A stretch of 64,000 bases of DNA from Chryseobacterium scophthalmum (GCF_900143185.1 NZ_FSRQ01000001.1:2178796-2242795); one strand, 5' to 3'. Positions 25,989-33,647 are shown, counted from the first letter of the stretch. Notes: generated from the sequence alone by a model not told the origin. A program made the numbers and translations.

Positions 25989-26075
25989 GAGCTTTTTCCA
26001 GCTCTCCACTCTATCTTTTTTGTCTCAAGCTAATTCCTCACAACAAAAAAGGATGCCGTTGCGATCTGGGCTAAT
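25987..26075. repeat. Dispersed repeat, family B, copy 1
   Basis: Begins GAGCTTTTTCCAGCTCTCCA and ends AAGGATGCCGTTGCGATC then TGGGCTAA. Related copies are at 36915-37008, 37250-37362 (inverted) and 63260-63366. It lies directly after the large outer-membrane protein gene. Confidence 0.75.
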
Positions 26076-26140
26076 TTTAAAGAGGCTCAGATTAATGAAA
26101 TTCATGACACAAACTCAACAAACCTTAATGATTGAAAAAC

Positions 26141-26179
26141 AAAAAAGCCTTGAAAATCGAGTGATTAACAAGGCTTTTT
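26141..26179 (-). terminator. Terminator of tRNA-Gln copy A
   Basis: AAAAAGCCTTG pairs with CAAGGCTTTTT; on the minus strand it follows the tRNA directly and ends in a T run. Confidence 0.85.
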
Positions 26180-26180
26180 G

Positions 26181-26251
26181 TAGACCCACAGGGATTCGAA
26201 CCCCAACTGATGGTACCAAAAACCAGAGTGCTACCGTTACACCATGGGTCT
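26181..26251 (-). tRNA. tRNA-Gln (TTG), copy A
   Basis: 71-nt cloverleaf on the minus strand. Acceptor AGACCCA pairs with TGGGTCT, the D stem is GTGT/GCAC, the anticodon loop TTTTGGT gives anticodon TTG, and the T loop is TTCGAAT. CCA is not encoded. Identical in sequence to copy B at 26769-26839. Confidence 0.95.
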
Positions 26252-26267
26252 GTATTTTTTAGTGATG

Positions 26268-26298
26268 CAAATTTACAGATTTTTTCTTTATCTGCAAA
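26268..26298 (-). promoter_or_regulatory. Promoter of tRNA-Gln copy A
   Basis: On the minus strand TTTG (26295-26298), a 19-base spacer, then TAAATTTG (26268-26275). Confidence 0.75.
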
Positions 26299-26462
26299 TC
26301 AATTTCTGATTTTTTTTTGATTTTTTCTTTCTCTCATCGATATTCTTCAAAACAACATTATCATTTTACTTATTCTATCATCCAAATTTTCAGCAAAAAA
26401 AAGAGTTGAAGCTATACTCCAACCCATTTTTATCTTTAATTCAAAAAAGCAAAATCTTTAAT

Positions 26463-26621
26463 TTAATTACTAGGTTTCCAGAAGCTCCATACTGTACCGT
26501 TGAACACAGCAAGTTGCTTCGCTGTGGTATCATAAACCATCATTCCCGGTGCAGGATTGATGATATTAAGATGCGGGCTTGCTGTGTTCAACGGTACAGT
26601 GTGGAGCTTTTGGAAACCTAG
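26463..26621 (-). pseudogene. Gene 3'-end remnant inside a 44-bp inverted duplication
   Basis: On the minus strand the frame ending at stop 26463-26465 reads NIINPAPGMMVYDTTAKQLA then VFNGTVWSFWKPSN, the C-terminal pattern (PAPGMMVYDTT, VFNGTVW) of repetitive surface or tail-fibre-like proteins in Flavobacteria. No full gene is attached, so it is a fragment. The last 44 bases are present again in inverted orientation: 26470-26513 and 26578-26621 match at 42 of 44 positions around a 64-base loop. The whole could fold into a long hairpin. It lies between the two tRNA-Gln copies. Confidence 0.65.
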
Positions 26622-26727
26622 TAGTTAAAGAGCCAAATAACCTTTTCATTAAAATCCCAAAATGTTTAAAAACTTTTGGGATTTTTTTATTAAATATTTC
26701 AGAGATTAATAATGACAAAATTAATCA

Positions 26728-26764
26728 CAAAAAAACAGGAGAAATGATAATCATTTCTCCTGTC
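26728..26764 (-). terminator. Terminator of tRNA-Gln copy B
   Basis: ACAGGAGAAATGA pairs with TCATTTCTCCTGT; followed by a T run on the minus strand. Confidence 0.85.
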
Positions 26765-26768
26765 AAAG

Positions 26769-26839
26769 TAGACCCACAGGGATTCGAACCCCAACTGATG
26801 GTACCAAAAACCAGAGTGCTACCGTTACACCATGGGTCT
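26769..26839 (-). tRNA. tRNA-Gln (TTG), copy B
   Basis: Same 71-nt sequence and fold as copy A, anticodon TTG, on the minus strand. The two genes are 588 bases apart and each has its own promoter and terminator. Confidence 0.95.
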
Positions 26840-26856
26840 GTTTTATTTTGGTGATG

Positions 26857-26887
26857 CAAATTTAAAGCTTTTTTCTTTATTTGCAAA
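26857..26887 (-). promoter_or_regulatory. Promoter of tRNA-Gln copy B
   Basis: TTTG (26884-26887), 19-base spacer, TAAATTTG (26857-26864) on the minus strand. Same layout as copy A, with a few differences in the spacer. Confidence 0.75.
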
Positions 26888-26932
26888 TCATTTTTTAATT
26901 TTTCTTTAAATTTACACTTACAATTTAACCCC

Positions 26933-27967
26933 GTGAATATGCTGCTCGACTTCAATAATCTCGAAATTAATAATTTACATGCTGAAACCAATTTCGAGAA
27001 AAAAGTTATTTTTTTTCTCAAAGAATGGTTCTCAGAATCTAAAACGGTAAAAGTACAGACTTCAGGTTCTACAGGCATTCCTAAAATTATTGAAGTTGAA
27101 AAAGAAAAAATGCTTAATTCAGCAAAAATGACTTGCAATTTTTTAAATCTAAAAGAAGGAGGCACGGCTTTAATTTGTTTACCTATAGAATATATTTCAG
27201 GAAAAATGATGGTTGTGCGGGCAATTACCAGAAAGTTAAAACTTATTATTTCAGATCCTTCTTTAAAACCGTTGGAAAATTTAAATGACAGCATTGACTT
27301 TTGTGCGATGACTCCATTACAGGTTGAAAATTCATTAGATAAAATTCACTTCATAAAAAATTTAATTATTGGCGGAGCATCCGTTTCTGAATCTTTAAAA
27401 AAGAAAATTTCTCAAATACTCCTACACCCCCACTCTCCCACTCAGATTTACGAGACGTATGGAATGTCTGAAACTCTTTCTCATATTGCTTTAAAGAAAA
27501 CCTACCCTACTCAGGATGAATACTTCAGTGTTTTTGATGGTATTGAAATTTCAACAGACGAAAGAAATTGTCTGAAAATTTCTGCACCCCAACTTAATTC
27601 TGAAATATTGCAGACGAATGATTTGGTTGAAATCAAAAACCAAAATCAGTTTAAATTTTTAGGAAGAATTGATAATGTAATCAATTCCGGAGGTGCAAAA
27701 ATATTTCCTGAACAGCTTGAAGCTTTGGTAAAAAAAGAAGTTCCGAACGAGGTTGTATTTTTAGGAATAAAAGATGAAATTTTGGGACAGAAATTGATTT
27801 TAATTGTTGAAGGATTTGAAAGCGATAATCTAAAATTCCAAATCTCAAATCTCAAATTTGAAAAGTCTTTCCATAAGCCGAAAGAAATTATTTTCATTGA
27901 AAAAATTCCAAGAACGCCTAATGGAAAAGTAAATCGTTTGGAATTAAAAAGTATTTTTGAGGTTTAA
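26933..27967 (+). CDS. menE: AMP-binding acyl-CoA synthetase, probable o-succinylbenzoate-CoA ligase
   Basis: 344-residue member of the ANL adenylating family, of the short form typical of Bacteroidota MenE, which activates o-succinylbenzoate for menaquinone synthesis. Seen: TSGSTGIPK at residues 43-51 (phosphate-binding loop), LPIEYISGKMM, GGASVSESL, YGMSETLSHIA from residue 176, LGRIDNVINSGGAKIFPEQ (hinge) and RTPNGKVNRLEL with the catalytic C-terminal Lys. The start is GTG 26933 or ATG 26939, two codons later. No other men gene is nearby, so the substrate is inferred from family size and motifs; a different acid substrate is possible. Confidence 0.8.
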   Translation: MNMLLDFNNLEINNLHAETNFEKKVIFFLKEWFSESKTVKVQTSGSTGIPKIIEVEKEKMLNSAKMTCNFLNLKEGGTALICLPIEYISGKMMVVRAITRKLKLIISDPSLKPLENLNDSIDFCAMTPLQVENSLDKIHFIKNLIIGGASVSESLKKKISQILLHPHSPTQIYETYGMSETLSHIALKKTYPTQDEYFSVFDGIEISTDERNCLKISAPQLNSEILQTNDLVEIKNQNQFKFLGRIDNVINSGGAKIFPEQLEALVKKEVPNEVVFLGIKDEILGQKLILIVEGFESDNLKFQISNLKFEKSFHKPKEIIFIEKIPRTPNGKVNRLELKSIFEV

Positions 27968-27985
27968 GAATTTGATTTGTTTAAA

Positions 27986-28041
27986 ACCACCCCCATCTTT
28001 CGAACAAAGTTCGAAATCCACCCCTCCAAAGGAGGGGAATT
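27986..28041. repeat. Dispersed repeat, family C, copy 1
   Basis: Contains the palindrome CCCCTCCAAAGGAGGGG preceded by CACCCCC and followed by AATTTGAG. An inverted relative is at 37176-37229. It lies between menE and arfB. Confidence 0.7.
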
Positions 28042-28063
28042 TGAGTCACTAAAAATATTATTT

Positions 28064-28456
28064 ATGAAAAACTTTACCACAGAACTCACTTACAAAACTT
28101 CACGAAGCAGCGGTGCAGGTGGACAAAACGTGAACAAAGTAGAAACTTCTGTAACGGTAATGTGGAAAGTCTCAGATTCTGATTTTTTTAATGATTTTCA
28201 AAAAAAATTAATTAACAAAAAACTTAAAAACCGAATTAATCTGGATGGAATTCTTCAACTAACTGTTTCAGAATCGCGAACGCAGCTGCAGAATAAAAAA
28301 ATTGCTACAGAGAAAATTTTGGAAATTGTGAATGATTCTATCATTATTCCTAAAACGAGATATAAAACAAAACCTTCTAAGGCTAAAGTTCAGAAGAGAT
28401 TAGACACTAAAAAGAAACTTTCTGATAAAAAAGAAAACAGACGTTTTAAATTCTGA
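28064..28456 (+). CDS. arfB: Alternative ribosome-rescue release factor (ArfB/YaeJ type)
   Basis: 130-residue protein with a release-factor catalytic domain. The GGQ motif is at residues 19-21 in SRSSGAGGQNVNKVET, the N-terminal domain ends near residue 100, and the tail (about 105-130) is Lys/Arg-rich (KAKVQKRLDTKKKL). There is no stop-codon recognition domain. In ArfB such a tail enters the mRNA channel of stalled ribosomes, and GGQ hydrolyses the peptidyl-tRNA. The frame is open upstream to 27977, but that extension translates a dispersed repeat, so I chose ATG 28064. Confidence 0.92.
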   Translation: MKNFTTELTYKTSRSSGAGGQNVNKVETSVTVMWKVSDSDFFNDFQKKLINKKLKNRINLDGILQLTVSESRTQLQNKKIATEKILEIVNDSIIIPKTRYKTKPSKAKVQKRLDTKKKLSDKKENRRFKF

Positions 28457-28477
28457 AAAATAAAAACTTAACCTTTT

Positions 28478-28626
28478 TGCGTAAGGGATAGAAGTGGAAA
28501 TCCTTTTTTGACTAAAAAAGATTGCAACGAATAGCCCGACCCGAGCGGCGGGTGAAGTTTTGGCAAGGGATACGCCCAAAAACTGTTTTAAAAACCCTGT
28601 GAACTTTTCGCATCCAACATCTTTCA
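28478..28626. repeat. Repeat-like intergenic element before the DHS-like gene
   Basis: About 150 bases of GC-richer sequence than its surroundings. Holds GCGTAAGGGATAGAAGTGGA, GCCCGACCCGAGCGGCGGGT, and AAGGGATACGCCC. From memory, similar stretches are frequent between genes of Chryseobacterium; only one copy is visible in this window. No coding potential seen. Confidence 0.4.
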
Positions 28627-28627
28627 T

Positions 28628-28635
28628 TATCTTTG
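28628..28635 (+). promoter_or_regulatory. -7 promoter box of the DHS-like gene
   Basis: TATCTTTG, a full match to TAnnTTTG, 16 bases before ATG 28652. Confidence 0.6.
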
Positions 28636-28651
28636 TGAAAATTTAAAAAAA

Positions 28652-29623
28652 ATGAGCAAACCGATTACTGAGTTCATAGAAAAATATTATCTGCACTTCA
28701 ATGCAGCAGCTTTGGTAGACGCATCAAAAGGATATGTTGCCCACCTTAAAGAAGGCGGAAAAATGATGATTACTTTGGCGGGAGCAATGTCTACCGCTGA
28801 ATTAGGAAAAATTTTGGCTGAAATGATTCGTCAGGATAAAGTTGATTTTATTTCTTGTACAGGGGCAAACCTTGAAGAAGATTTGATGAATCTTGTAGCG
28901 CATTCTCATTACGAAAGAGTTCCTCATTACAGAGATCTTACAGCTCAGGATGAGTGGGATTTGTTGGAAAGAGGTTTAAACAGAGTTACAGACACTTGTA
29001 TCCCTGAAGAAGAAGCTTTCAGAAGACTGCAGAAACATATTGTAGAAATCTGGAAAGATGCTGAAGCTAAAGGAGAAAGATATTTCCCGCACGAATTTAT
29101 GTATAAAATGATTCTTTCAGGAGTTTTGGAGCAGTATTACGAAATTCCAAGAGAAAATTCTTGGATGATTGCTGCAGCTGAGAAAAACTTGCCAATCGTA
29201 GTTCCGGGATGGGAAGATTCTACAATGGGTAACATTTTCGCTTCTTACTGCATCAAAGGAGAATTAACGGCTACAACAATGAAATCTGGTATCGAATACA
29301 TGACATATTTGGCAGATTGGTATACTAAAAACTCTGCAGGAAAAGGTGTTGGTTTCTTCCAGATTGGTGGAGGTATTGCAGGAGATTTCCCAATTTGTGT
29401 GGTTCCGATGTTGTATCAGGATATGGAAATGCATGACATTCCGTTCTGGTCTTATTTCTGTCAGATTTCAGATTCAACGACTTCTTACGGTTCTTATTCA
29501 GGAGCAGTTCCAAACGAGAAAATTACTTGGGGTAAATTAGACATCACAACACCGAAATATATCGTTGAAAGTGATGCTACAATCTGTGCACCACTGATGT
29601 TCTCTTACATTTTGGAAAACTAA
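28652..29623 (+). CDS. Deoxyhypusine synthase-like protein
   Basis: 323-residue homologue of eukaryotic and archaeal deoxyhypusine synthase, which moves the aminobutyl group of spermidine onto a lysine of eIF5A. Seen: the NAD-binding segments ITLAGAMSTAELG and FISCTGANLEEDLM, VPGWEDSTMGNIFA, and near the end ITWGKLD with Lys295 in the place of the catalytic lysine (WGK) of the eukaryotic enzyme. Bacteria lack eIF5A, so the true reaction is unclear; bacterial homologues have been linked to polyamine chemistry such as homospermidine-type transfer. It has its own promoter and terminator, with no polyamine gene adjacent. Confidence 0.9.
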   Translation: MSKPITEFIEKYYLHFNAAALVDASKGYVAHLKEGGKMMITLAGAMSTAELGKILAEMIRQDKVDFISCTGANLEEDLMNLVAHSHYERVPHYRDLTAQDEWDLLERGLNRVTDTCIPEEEAFRRLQKHIVEIWKDAEAKGERYFPHEFMYKMILSGVLEQYYEIPRENSWMIAAAEKNLPIVVPGWEDSTMGNIFASYCIKGELTATTMKSGIEYMTYLADWYTKNSAGKGVGFFQIGGGIAGDFPICVVPMLYQDMEMHDIPFWSYFCQISDSTTSYGSYSGAVPNEKITWGKLDITTPKYIVESDATICAPLMFSYILEN

Positions 29624-29645
29624 TTTTTAAAATTAATTATATTTA

Positions 29646-29675
29646 AAAGGCTTATTTATTAAGCCTTTTTTAATT
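29646..29675 (+). terminator. Terminator after the DHS-like gene
   Basis: AAAAGGCTT pairs with AAGCCTTTT, followed by a T run. Confidence 0.85.
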
Positions 29676-29739
29676 TATAACAATTTCATTAACCGCAAAA
29701 GGGACAAAAGAATTCATTGAAAAAATAGAAATTCAAAAG

Positions 29740-30951
29740 TTGACAAAATATGAATGCATTATTTGTCTGATGTTTTGTAAGCTGTTGAAATACTTCTTAC
29801 ATAAAAATCTTTTGATTCTTTTGCGGTTAAAAAAACTAAAAACTTTTATTGTTTATCCTTTGGAAGCTCTTCAGAAAAATAAATTCGATGCTTTAACCGG
29901 AATGCGCGCCATTGCCGCGATCATGGTTTTTGTCTATCACAACCGAAAATATTGGCGTTACGATTTACCTTTTGAAATCATGCGTTTTATCAGCGAATGG
30001 CACATCGGCGTAACTGTATTTTTTGTTTTGAGCGGATTTTTGCTCGCTTATCGCTATGAAGAGAAACCTTTAGAATCAAAAAAATCTTATTTAAAATATA
30101 TTCTTCTCCGGATTGCGAGAATTTTTCCATTGTACTGGATTTTGCTGAGCTGTTATTTTCTCGATACTTCATATTCCAAAAGTGTTGATACTTATTTTCT
30201 GCAATACTCATTGTTTTATTCACTCTTTGAAAGATATTCGGTTTCAGGAATTGTACAGGCTTGGTCGTTGACAGTTGAGTTTTTCTTTTACATTCTGGCT
30301 CCGCTTTTATTTCTATTATTAAAGAAAAGCTGGAAATATTGTATTCTTTTTTTAATCGGATTTTTTCTTTTAGGATGGGGAATCGGATTCGGACTTAAAG
30401 AATTCAACGGAAATCCTAAAGGGTTTTTATATCCTCTCCAATTTATGATCGGAAGTACATTCTTTGGGAGAAGTTTAGAGTTTTTCTTCGGAATGTTGCT
30501 CGCTTATTTAATGAAAAAAGAAAAAGGAATCCAATTTTTAAACAAGATTAAAAAACCGACACTTTGGGGTGGAATTTCCATTCTTATTTTCACAATTTCT
30601 ATTGCATTTTTTGCCAGAAATAATTTCGTGCATGGTGTAGAACGTTGGGAAGGAAGACTCATTCATGAGTTGTTTTTGCCTGTTGCAATTGCCATTTTCT
30701 TTTGGGGATTGATGACCGAGAGAACCTTCGTTTCAAGAATACTTTCTACTAAATTTTTTATTCTTTTAGGAAATGCTTCTTTTGTCTTTTATTTGATCCA
30801 TCTCAGCTATTTTAATATGAAGCTGAAATCTTATTTTTATTTACCAGACCGTAACTTTATAGCGTTGTGGATTTGTTCAATTATTATTTATCTTTTAATT
30901 GAAAAGCCTTTGTATGAAGCTTGCAGAAAGTTGATCGCTAAAATTAAATAG
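29740..30951 (+). CDS. Membrane O-acyltransferase (acyltransferase family 3, OafA type)
   Basis: About 400-residue polytopic acyltransferase that adds acyl groups (often acetyl) to sugars of surface glycans. The catalytic His region TGMRAIAAIMVFVYHNR is at residues 53-69, followed by WHIGVTVFFVLSGFLLAYRY and RIARIFPLYW, all typical of the family; the remaining sequence has about nine hydrophobic helices and ends with EKPLYEACRKL, the usual tail. The start is uncertain: TTG 29740 opens the frame, and the family usually begins 10-20 residues before the TGMRA motif, so a later start is likely. No glycan cluster is adjacent, so the acceptor is unknown. Confidence 0.88.
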   Translation: MTKYECIICLMFCKLLKYFLHKNLLILLRLKKLKTFIVYPLEALQKNKFDALTGMRAIAAIMVFVYHNRKYWRYDLPFEIMRFISEWHIGVTVFFVLSGFLLAYRYEEKPLESKKSYLKYILLRIARIFPLYWILLSCYFLDTSYSKSVDTYFLQYSLFYSLFERYSVSGIVQAWSLTVEFFFYILAPLLFLLLKKSWKYCILFLIGFFLLGWGIGFGLKEFNGNPKGFLYPLQFMIGSTFFGRSLEFFFGMLLAYLMKKEKGIQFLNKIKKPTLWGGISILIFTISIAFFARNNFVHGVERWEGRLIHELFLPVAIAIFFWGLMTERTFVSRILSTKFFILLGNASFVFYLIHLSYFNMKLKSYFYLPDRNFIALWICSIIIYLLIEKPLYEACRKLIAKIK

Positions 30952-30986
30952 TTATTTTCTCTGGCTGATAATGCTTAATTTTTTTT

Positions 30987-31060
30987 AAACATTAAGGATT
31001 TAAGTAAGATTCACTGTTGTCTTTAAGAATCAATAAATTGATTATATTAAGTTTATTAAG
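30987..31060. repeat. Degenerate copy of hairpin repeat family A
   Basis: AAACATTAAGGATTTAAGTA at the left and TATTAAGTTTATTAAG at the right, with ATCAATAAATTGAT inside. It resembles one part of the 125-bp element but lacks the closing CTTAATGGTT. Confidence 0.4.
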
Positions 31061-31090
31061 CAAATCGTTTTAAAATCTGCATAATATCAT

Positions 31091-31237
31091 TTAATCTAAA
31101 GAATTCGTCAGTACAAAATAACGGTACGCCAAAATTCCTTTCTGAAATTTGGTCAGTTTCAATGGATCTTTATCGCTTAATTTAGGTAAAATTGCTTTAT
31201 TTATTTTATTCAGAAATCTGAAAATGGACTTTTTCAT
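31091..31237 (-). CDS. Small basic protein, 48 residues, unknown function
   Basis: Short frame on the minus strand, ATG 31237 to stop 31091-31093. It is Lys-rich: MKKSIFRFLNKINKAILPKL, then SDKDPLKLTKFQKGILAYRY and FVLTNSLD. The amphipathic helix at the start and the KxQKxxLAYRY motif look conserved, and small proteins of this kind are common next to unrelated genes in Chryseobacterium (from memory). No domain recognised. It lies downstream of, and on the same strand as, the SDR gene's far end. Confidence 0.5.
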   Translation of the reverse strand: MKKSIFRFLNKINKAILPKLSDKDPLKLTKFQKGILAYRYFVLTNSLD

Positions 31238-31323
31238 GACAGACTATTTTAGGGTGTTATTTTAAAACATTCAAAAATTGTGCGAAAAATTTATTGATAT
31301 GAATTAATTTAAATTTTATAAAA

Positions 31324-31352
31324 AAATTGTCCGCATTTCTGCAGACAATTAT
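31324..31352 (-). terminator. Terminator of the SDR gene
   Basis: AATTGTC pairs with GACAATT around a 12-base loop; a T run follows on the minus strand. Confidence 0.7.
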
Positions 31353-31368
31353 TATTTATTACCCATAA

Positions 31369-32160
31369 TTATGGGTTTCCGTACATATTAGATTCTCCAC
31401 CGTCGATTGCGATGACCTGTCCGGAAACGTATCCATTTTCATCACTTAAAAGATAGGCAACCAAATTACCAACATCTTTCGGATCACCCAATTTTCTTGT
31501 GGGATTTCTCGATGCATATTCTTTCTCTGCAGCTTTTGGATCAGAAGGATTTACCTGATTGAAAGCTTCGGCAACCATCGGTGTCAAAATCGCACCCGGA
31601 GCAATTGCATTCGTTAAAATATTATCTTTACCATATTCTAAGGCTGCATTCTTCGTCATTCCGGCTACAGCGTGCTTTGTAGCAACATACGCAGTTTGGT
31701 TTAGAACTCCTCTGATTCCGCCAACTGAAGCGACGTTTACGATTCTTCCGCTTCCGTTTTTCTGCATTTCAGGAATTACATATTTCATTCCGTAATACAC
31801 TCCCAAAAGATTGATATCAATTACTTTTTTAAAAACATTAATATCATAATCGACCAATGGAGCTTGCTTTCCTTCAATTCCGGCGTTGTTGTATAAACCA
31901 TCAACTTTCCCAAATGCTTTTACGGTTTCGTCTACATAATTCTTTACATTTTCTTCAACAGAAACATCAGCAGTGACTGTAATAAACTTACTCTCAGGAT
32001 ACTTTGAGGATAATTCTGCTTTTGCTTTTTCCAAAGCCTCTGCATTATAATCTACCAAAGTAAGATCTGCACCTTTTGAAGCTAAAGCTTCTGCTGCAGC
32101 CAATCCTAATCCCATTGCAGCACCTGTTACGATTACTGCTTTTCCTTTAAAGTTTGACAT
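31369..32160 (-). CDS. Short-chain dehydrogenase/reductase
   Basis: 263-residue classical SDR oxidoreductase. Rossmann motif TGAAMGLGLA at residues 12-21, Asp at the end of beta-2 (LVDYN) suggesting NAD preference, NNAG at about 92, the catalytic Ser in VNVASVGGIRG, and YVATKH containing the Tyr-x-x-x-Lys pair. The C-terminal SGQVIAIDGGES is the usual SDR ending. The substrate is not determined; it resembles glucose dehydrogenase/3-oxoacyl reductase-like members. Monocistronic with a terminator. Confidence 0.92.
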   Translation of the reverse strand: MSNFKGKAVIVTGAAMGLGLAAAEALASKGADLTLVDYNAEALEKAKAELSSKYPESKFITVTADVSVEENVKNYVDETVKAFGKVDGLYNNAGIEGKQAPLVDYDINVFKKVIDINLLGVYYGMKYVIPEMQKNGSGRIVNVASVGGIRGVLNQTAYVATKHAVAGMTKNAALEYGKDNILTNAIAPGAILTPMVAEAFNQVNPSDPKAAEKEYASRNPTRKLGDPKDVGNLVAYLLSDENGYVSGQVIAIDGGESNMYGNP

Positions 32161-32301
32161 AATATTTATATTTATTTCATTGCTTCAATTTACAACAATC
32201 ATACCTTTCATTTTCTTGATGTATGATAACATTTCATTAATTCAAAAAACATTTCACAAAATAAATACCCGTTTAATCTTAAAAAAGAGATCCAAATTTC
32301 T

Positions 32302-32309
32302 TATTTTTG
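32302..32309 (+). promoter_or_regulatory. -7 promoter box of the ATL gene
   Basis: TATTTTTG matches TAnnTTTG. The upstream in-frame TTG at 32307 lies inside this box, which rules it out as start and supports ATG 32328. Confidence 0.6.
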
Positions 32310-32327
32310 ATTGTAAATATTCAGGAA

Positions 32328-32624
32328 ATGAATGAAGTTTTCAAGCAACAAGTCTGGGAAATTACCAAATTAGTTCCCAAAGGAAGAGTGACAAGCTATG
32401 GCGCAATAGCCAAAGCTGTAGGTTTTCCTAATCATTCACGTCATGTTGGGAAAGCAATGGGAGGTTGCCCTAAAGACGTTCCTGCTCATCGTGTAATTTC
32501 AAGCTCAGGAACATTATCCGTTCCTGAATTTCAGGAAAGATTGGAAGCTGAAGGAATTGAAGTAGAAAACTTCAGAATAAAAAATTTCAAAAAACTATTT
32601 TGGAATCCTTTTGATGAATTGTAA
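32328..32624 (+). CDS. Alkyltransferase-like (ATL) protein, MGMT fold without catalytic Cys
   Basis: 98-residue protein of the MGMT/AGT fold. The DNA-binding helix region is SYGAIAKAVGFPNHSRHVGKAM, and the active-site motif that in O6-alkylguanine methyltransferases reads PCHR is here PAHR at residues 52-55, followed by VISSSG. The methyl-accepting cysteine is therefore absent, which places it with ATL proteins; these bind O6-alkylguanine and recruit nucleotide excision repair. Start at ATG 32328 follows the promoter. UvrC is encoded about 21 kb downstream in the window. Confidence 0.9.
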   Translation: MNEVFKQQVWEITKLVPKGRVTSYGAIAKAVGFPNHSRHVGKAMGGCPKDVPAHRVISSSGTLSVPEFQERLEAEGIEVENFRIKNFKKLFWNPFDEL

Positions 32625-32707
32625 AATTTATCGCTTAAAAGAAAAATGTAATATTTATTTTAAAGCAACAGTTCAGCAATAGAAAGTAACGGTTCAGTGA
32701 TTTAATA

Positions 32708-32738
32708 TTGCGTAAACCTCCTATCCTCTTTATATTTG
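32708..32738 (+). promoter_or_regulatory. Promoter of the alpha/beta hydrolase gene
   Basis: TTG at 32708-32710 and TATATTTG at 32731-32738, spacer 20; it ends 21 bases before the ATG. Confidence 0.75.
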
Positions 32739-32759
32739 CTTCATAATTAAAACAATTGT

Positions 32760-33557
32760 ATGAAAGCAAAAACTAGCATTACATTTTTATTCATCATCCT
32801 TACCCAATTTTTCTATGCTCAAATTGATGATAAATTTTATCAGCCAAGTAAGACATTCAAACCTATTGATTTAAAGTTCGAAGACATTACCATTCCTGTT
32901 GAAAAAGATACGATTACTGCAATTTTTTTTAAACCTAAAACTTCAAAACCCAAAGCTACAATCTTGTTTTTTCATGGCGCAGGAGGAAATGTTTCTACTT
33001 ATTTCTTCATGGTAAAACCTTTGATTGAAAACGGATTTCAAGTTGCAATGGTCGATTTCAGAGGCTATGGAAAATCAACGGGAATACCTACTCACATCAA
33101 CGTTGCCGAAGACGGACAAAAGTTTTTTAATGTGATGACAGAAAGAAAAGATGTAAAAAACACTAAAATCATCATTTATGGAGCTTCTTTAGGATCTCAG
33201 GTTTCTACTCATTTAGCTAAAAATAATAAAGATAAAATTTCAGGATTGGTCATTGATGGCGGAATGTCTTCATTCGCAGATATTGCTGCGGTTTTTGCTC
33301 CACAATTTAAAGATGCACTTGCAAAAATGTTATCTTCCGTCTATGCTGCAAAAGAAGATATAAAATATACAGAAGGACTTCCAAAGCTTTTTATCTATAG
33401 TAAAAATGATAAGACCGTTCCTTTTTCTCAGGGAGAAGAAATTTATAAAAATGCTTCTGAACCAAAACAGTTTTTTGAATTTACAGCCGATCACTTGAGT
33501 GCCGTAACCGAAAAGCCTGCAGAAGTTGTAAAAGCAGTTGAAGCTTTGATTAAGTAA
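32760..33557 (+). CDS. Exported alpha/beta hydrolase
   Basis: 265-residue secreted or periplasmic hydrolase with a signal peptide at 1-20 (FIILTQFFYAQ). Typical alpha/beta fold: FFHGAGGN near residue 75 (oxyanion region), GYGKSTG, nucleophile elbow YGASLGS with Ser143, Asp217 in SKNDKTV and His245 in TADHLSAV, all in the correct order. Homologues are annotated as serine hydrolases of the BEM46/abhydrolase type, with unknown natural ester or peptide substrate. Own promoter; convergent with htpG. Confidence 0.9.
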   Translation: MKAKTSITFLFIILTQFFYAQIDDKFYQPSKTFKPIDLKFEDITIPVEKDTITAIFFKPKTSKPKATILFFHGAGGNVSTYFFMVKPLIENGFQVAMVDFRGYGKSTGIPTHINVAEDGQKFFNVMTERKDVKNTKIIIYGASLGSQVSTHLAKNNKDKISGLVIDGGMSSFADIAAVFAPQFKDALAKMLSSVYAAKEDIKYTEGLPKLFIYSKNDKTVPFSQGEEIYKNASEPKQFFEFTADHLSAVTEKPAEVVKAVEALIK

Positions 33558-33579
33558 TGCTTTAGACAATAAATAAGAG

Positions 33580-33610
33580 TTTCGGCGGCGGCAAAGCCGC
33601 CGCTGAAACC
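33580..33610. repeat. GC-rich hairpin
   Basis: GTTTCGGCGGCGGC pairs with GCCGCCGCTGAAAC around AAA. A GGCGG-type palindrome is also found at 37295-37319, so it may be a small mobile hairpin. It lies directly before the terminator. Confidence 0.6.
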
Positions 33611-33616
33611 AAAAAA

Positions 33617-33647
33617 AATCGGGCACAACTTTGTTGTGCCCGATTTA
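33617..33647. terminator. Bidirectional terminator between the hydrolase and htpG
   Basis: AAATCGGGCACAAC pairs perfectly with GTTGTGCCCGATTT around TTT, between convergent genes. Confidence 0.9.

Noticed and set aside
26020..26262. 80-aa frame overlapping tRNA-Gln copy A
   Set aside because: Runs through the tRNA, its terminator and repeat family B on the other strand; no protein-like pattern.
26463..26621. Prophage or insertion sequence between the tRNA-Gln copies
   Set aside because: No integrase, transposase or direct repeats seen; only a gene tail and an inverted duplication remain.
26579..26854. 91-aa frame overlapping tRNA-Gln copy B
   Set aside because: Its C-terminal part is the antisense of the tRNA, and the rest lies in the gene remnant; not a real gene.
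27977..28063. 29-residue N-terminal extension of ArfB
   Set aside because: Translated from a dispersed palindromic repeat; ArfB starts at 28064.
32307..32327. TTG start for the ATL protein
   Set aside because: Lies inside the TATTTTTG promoter box.
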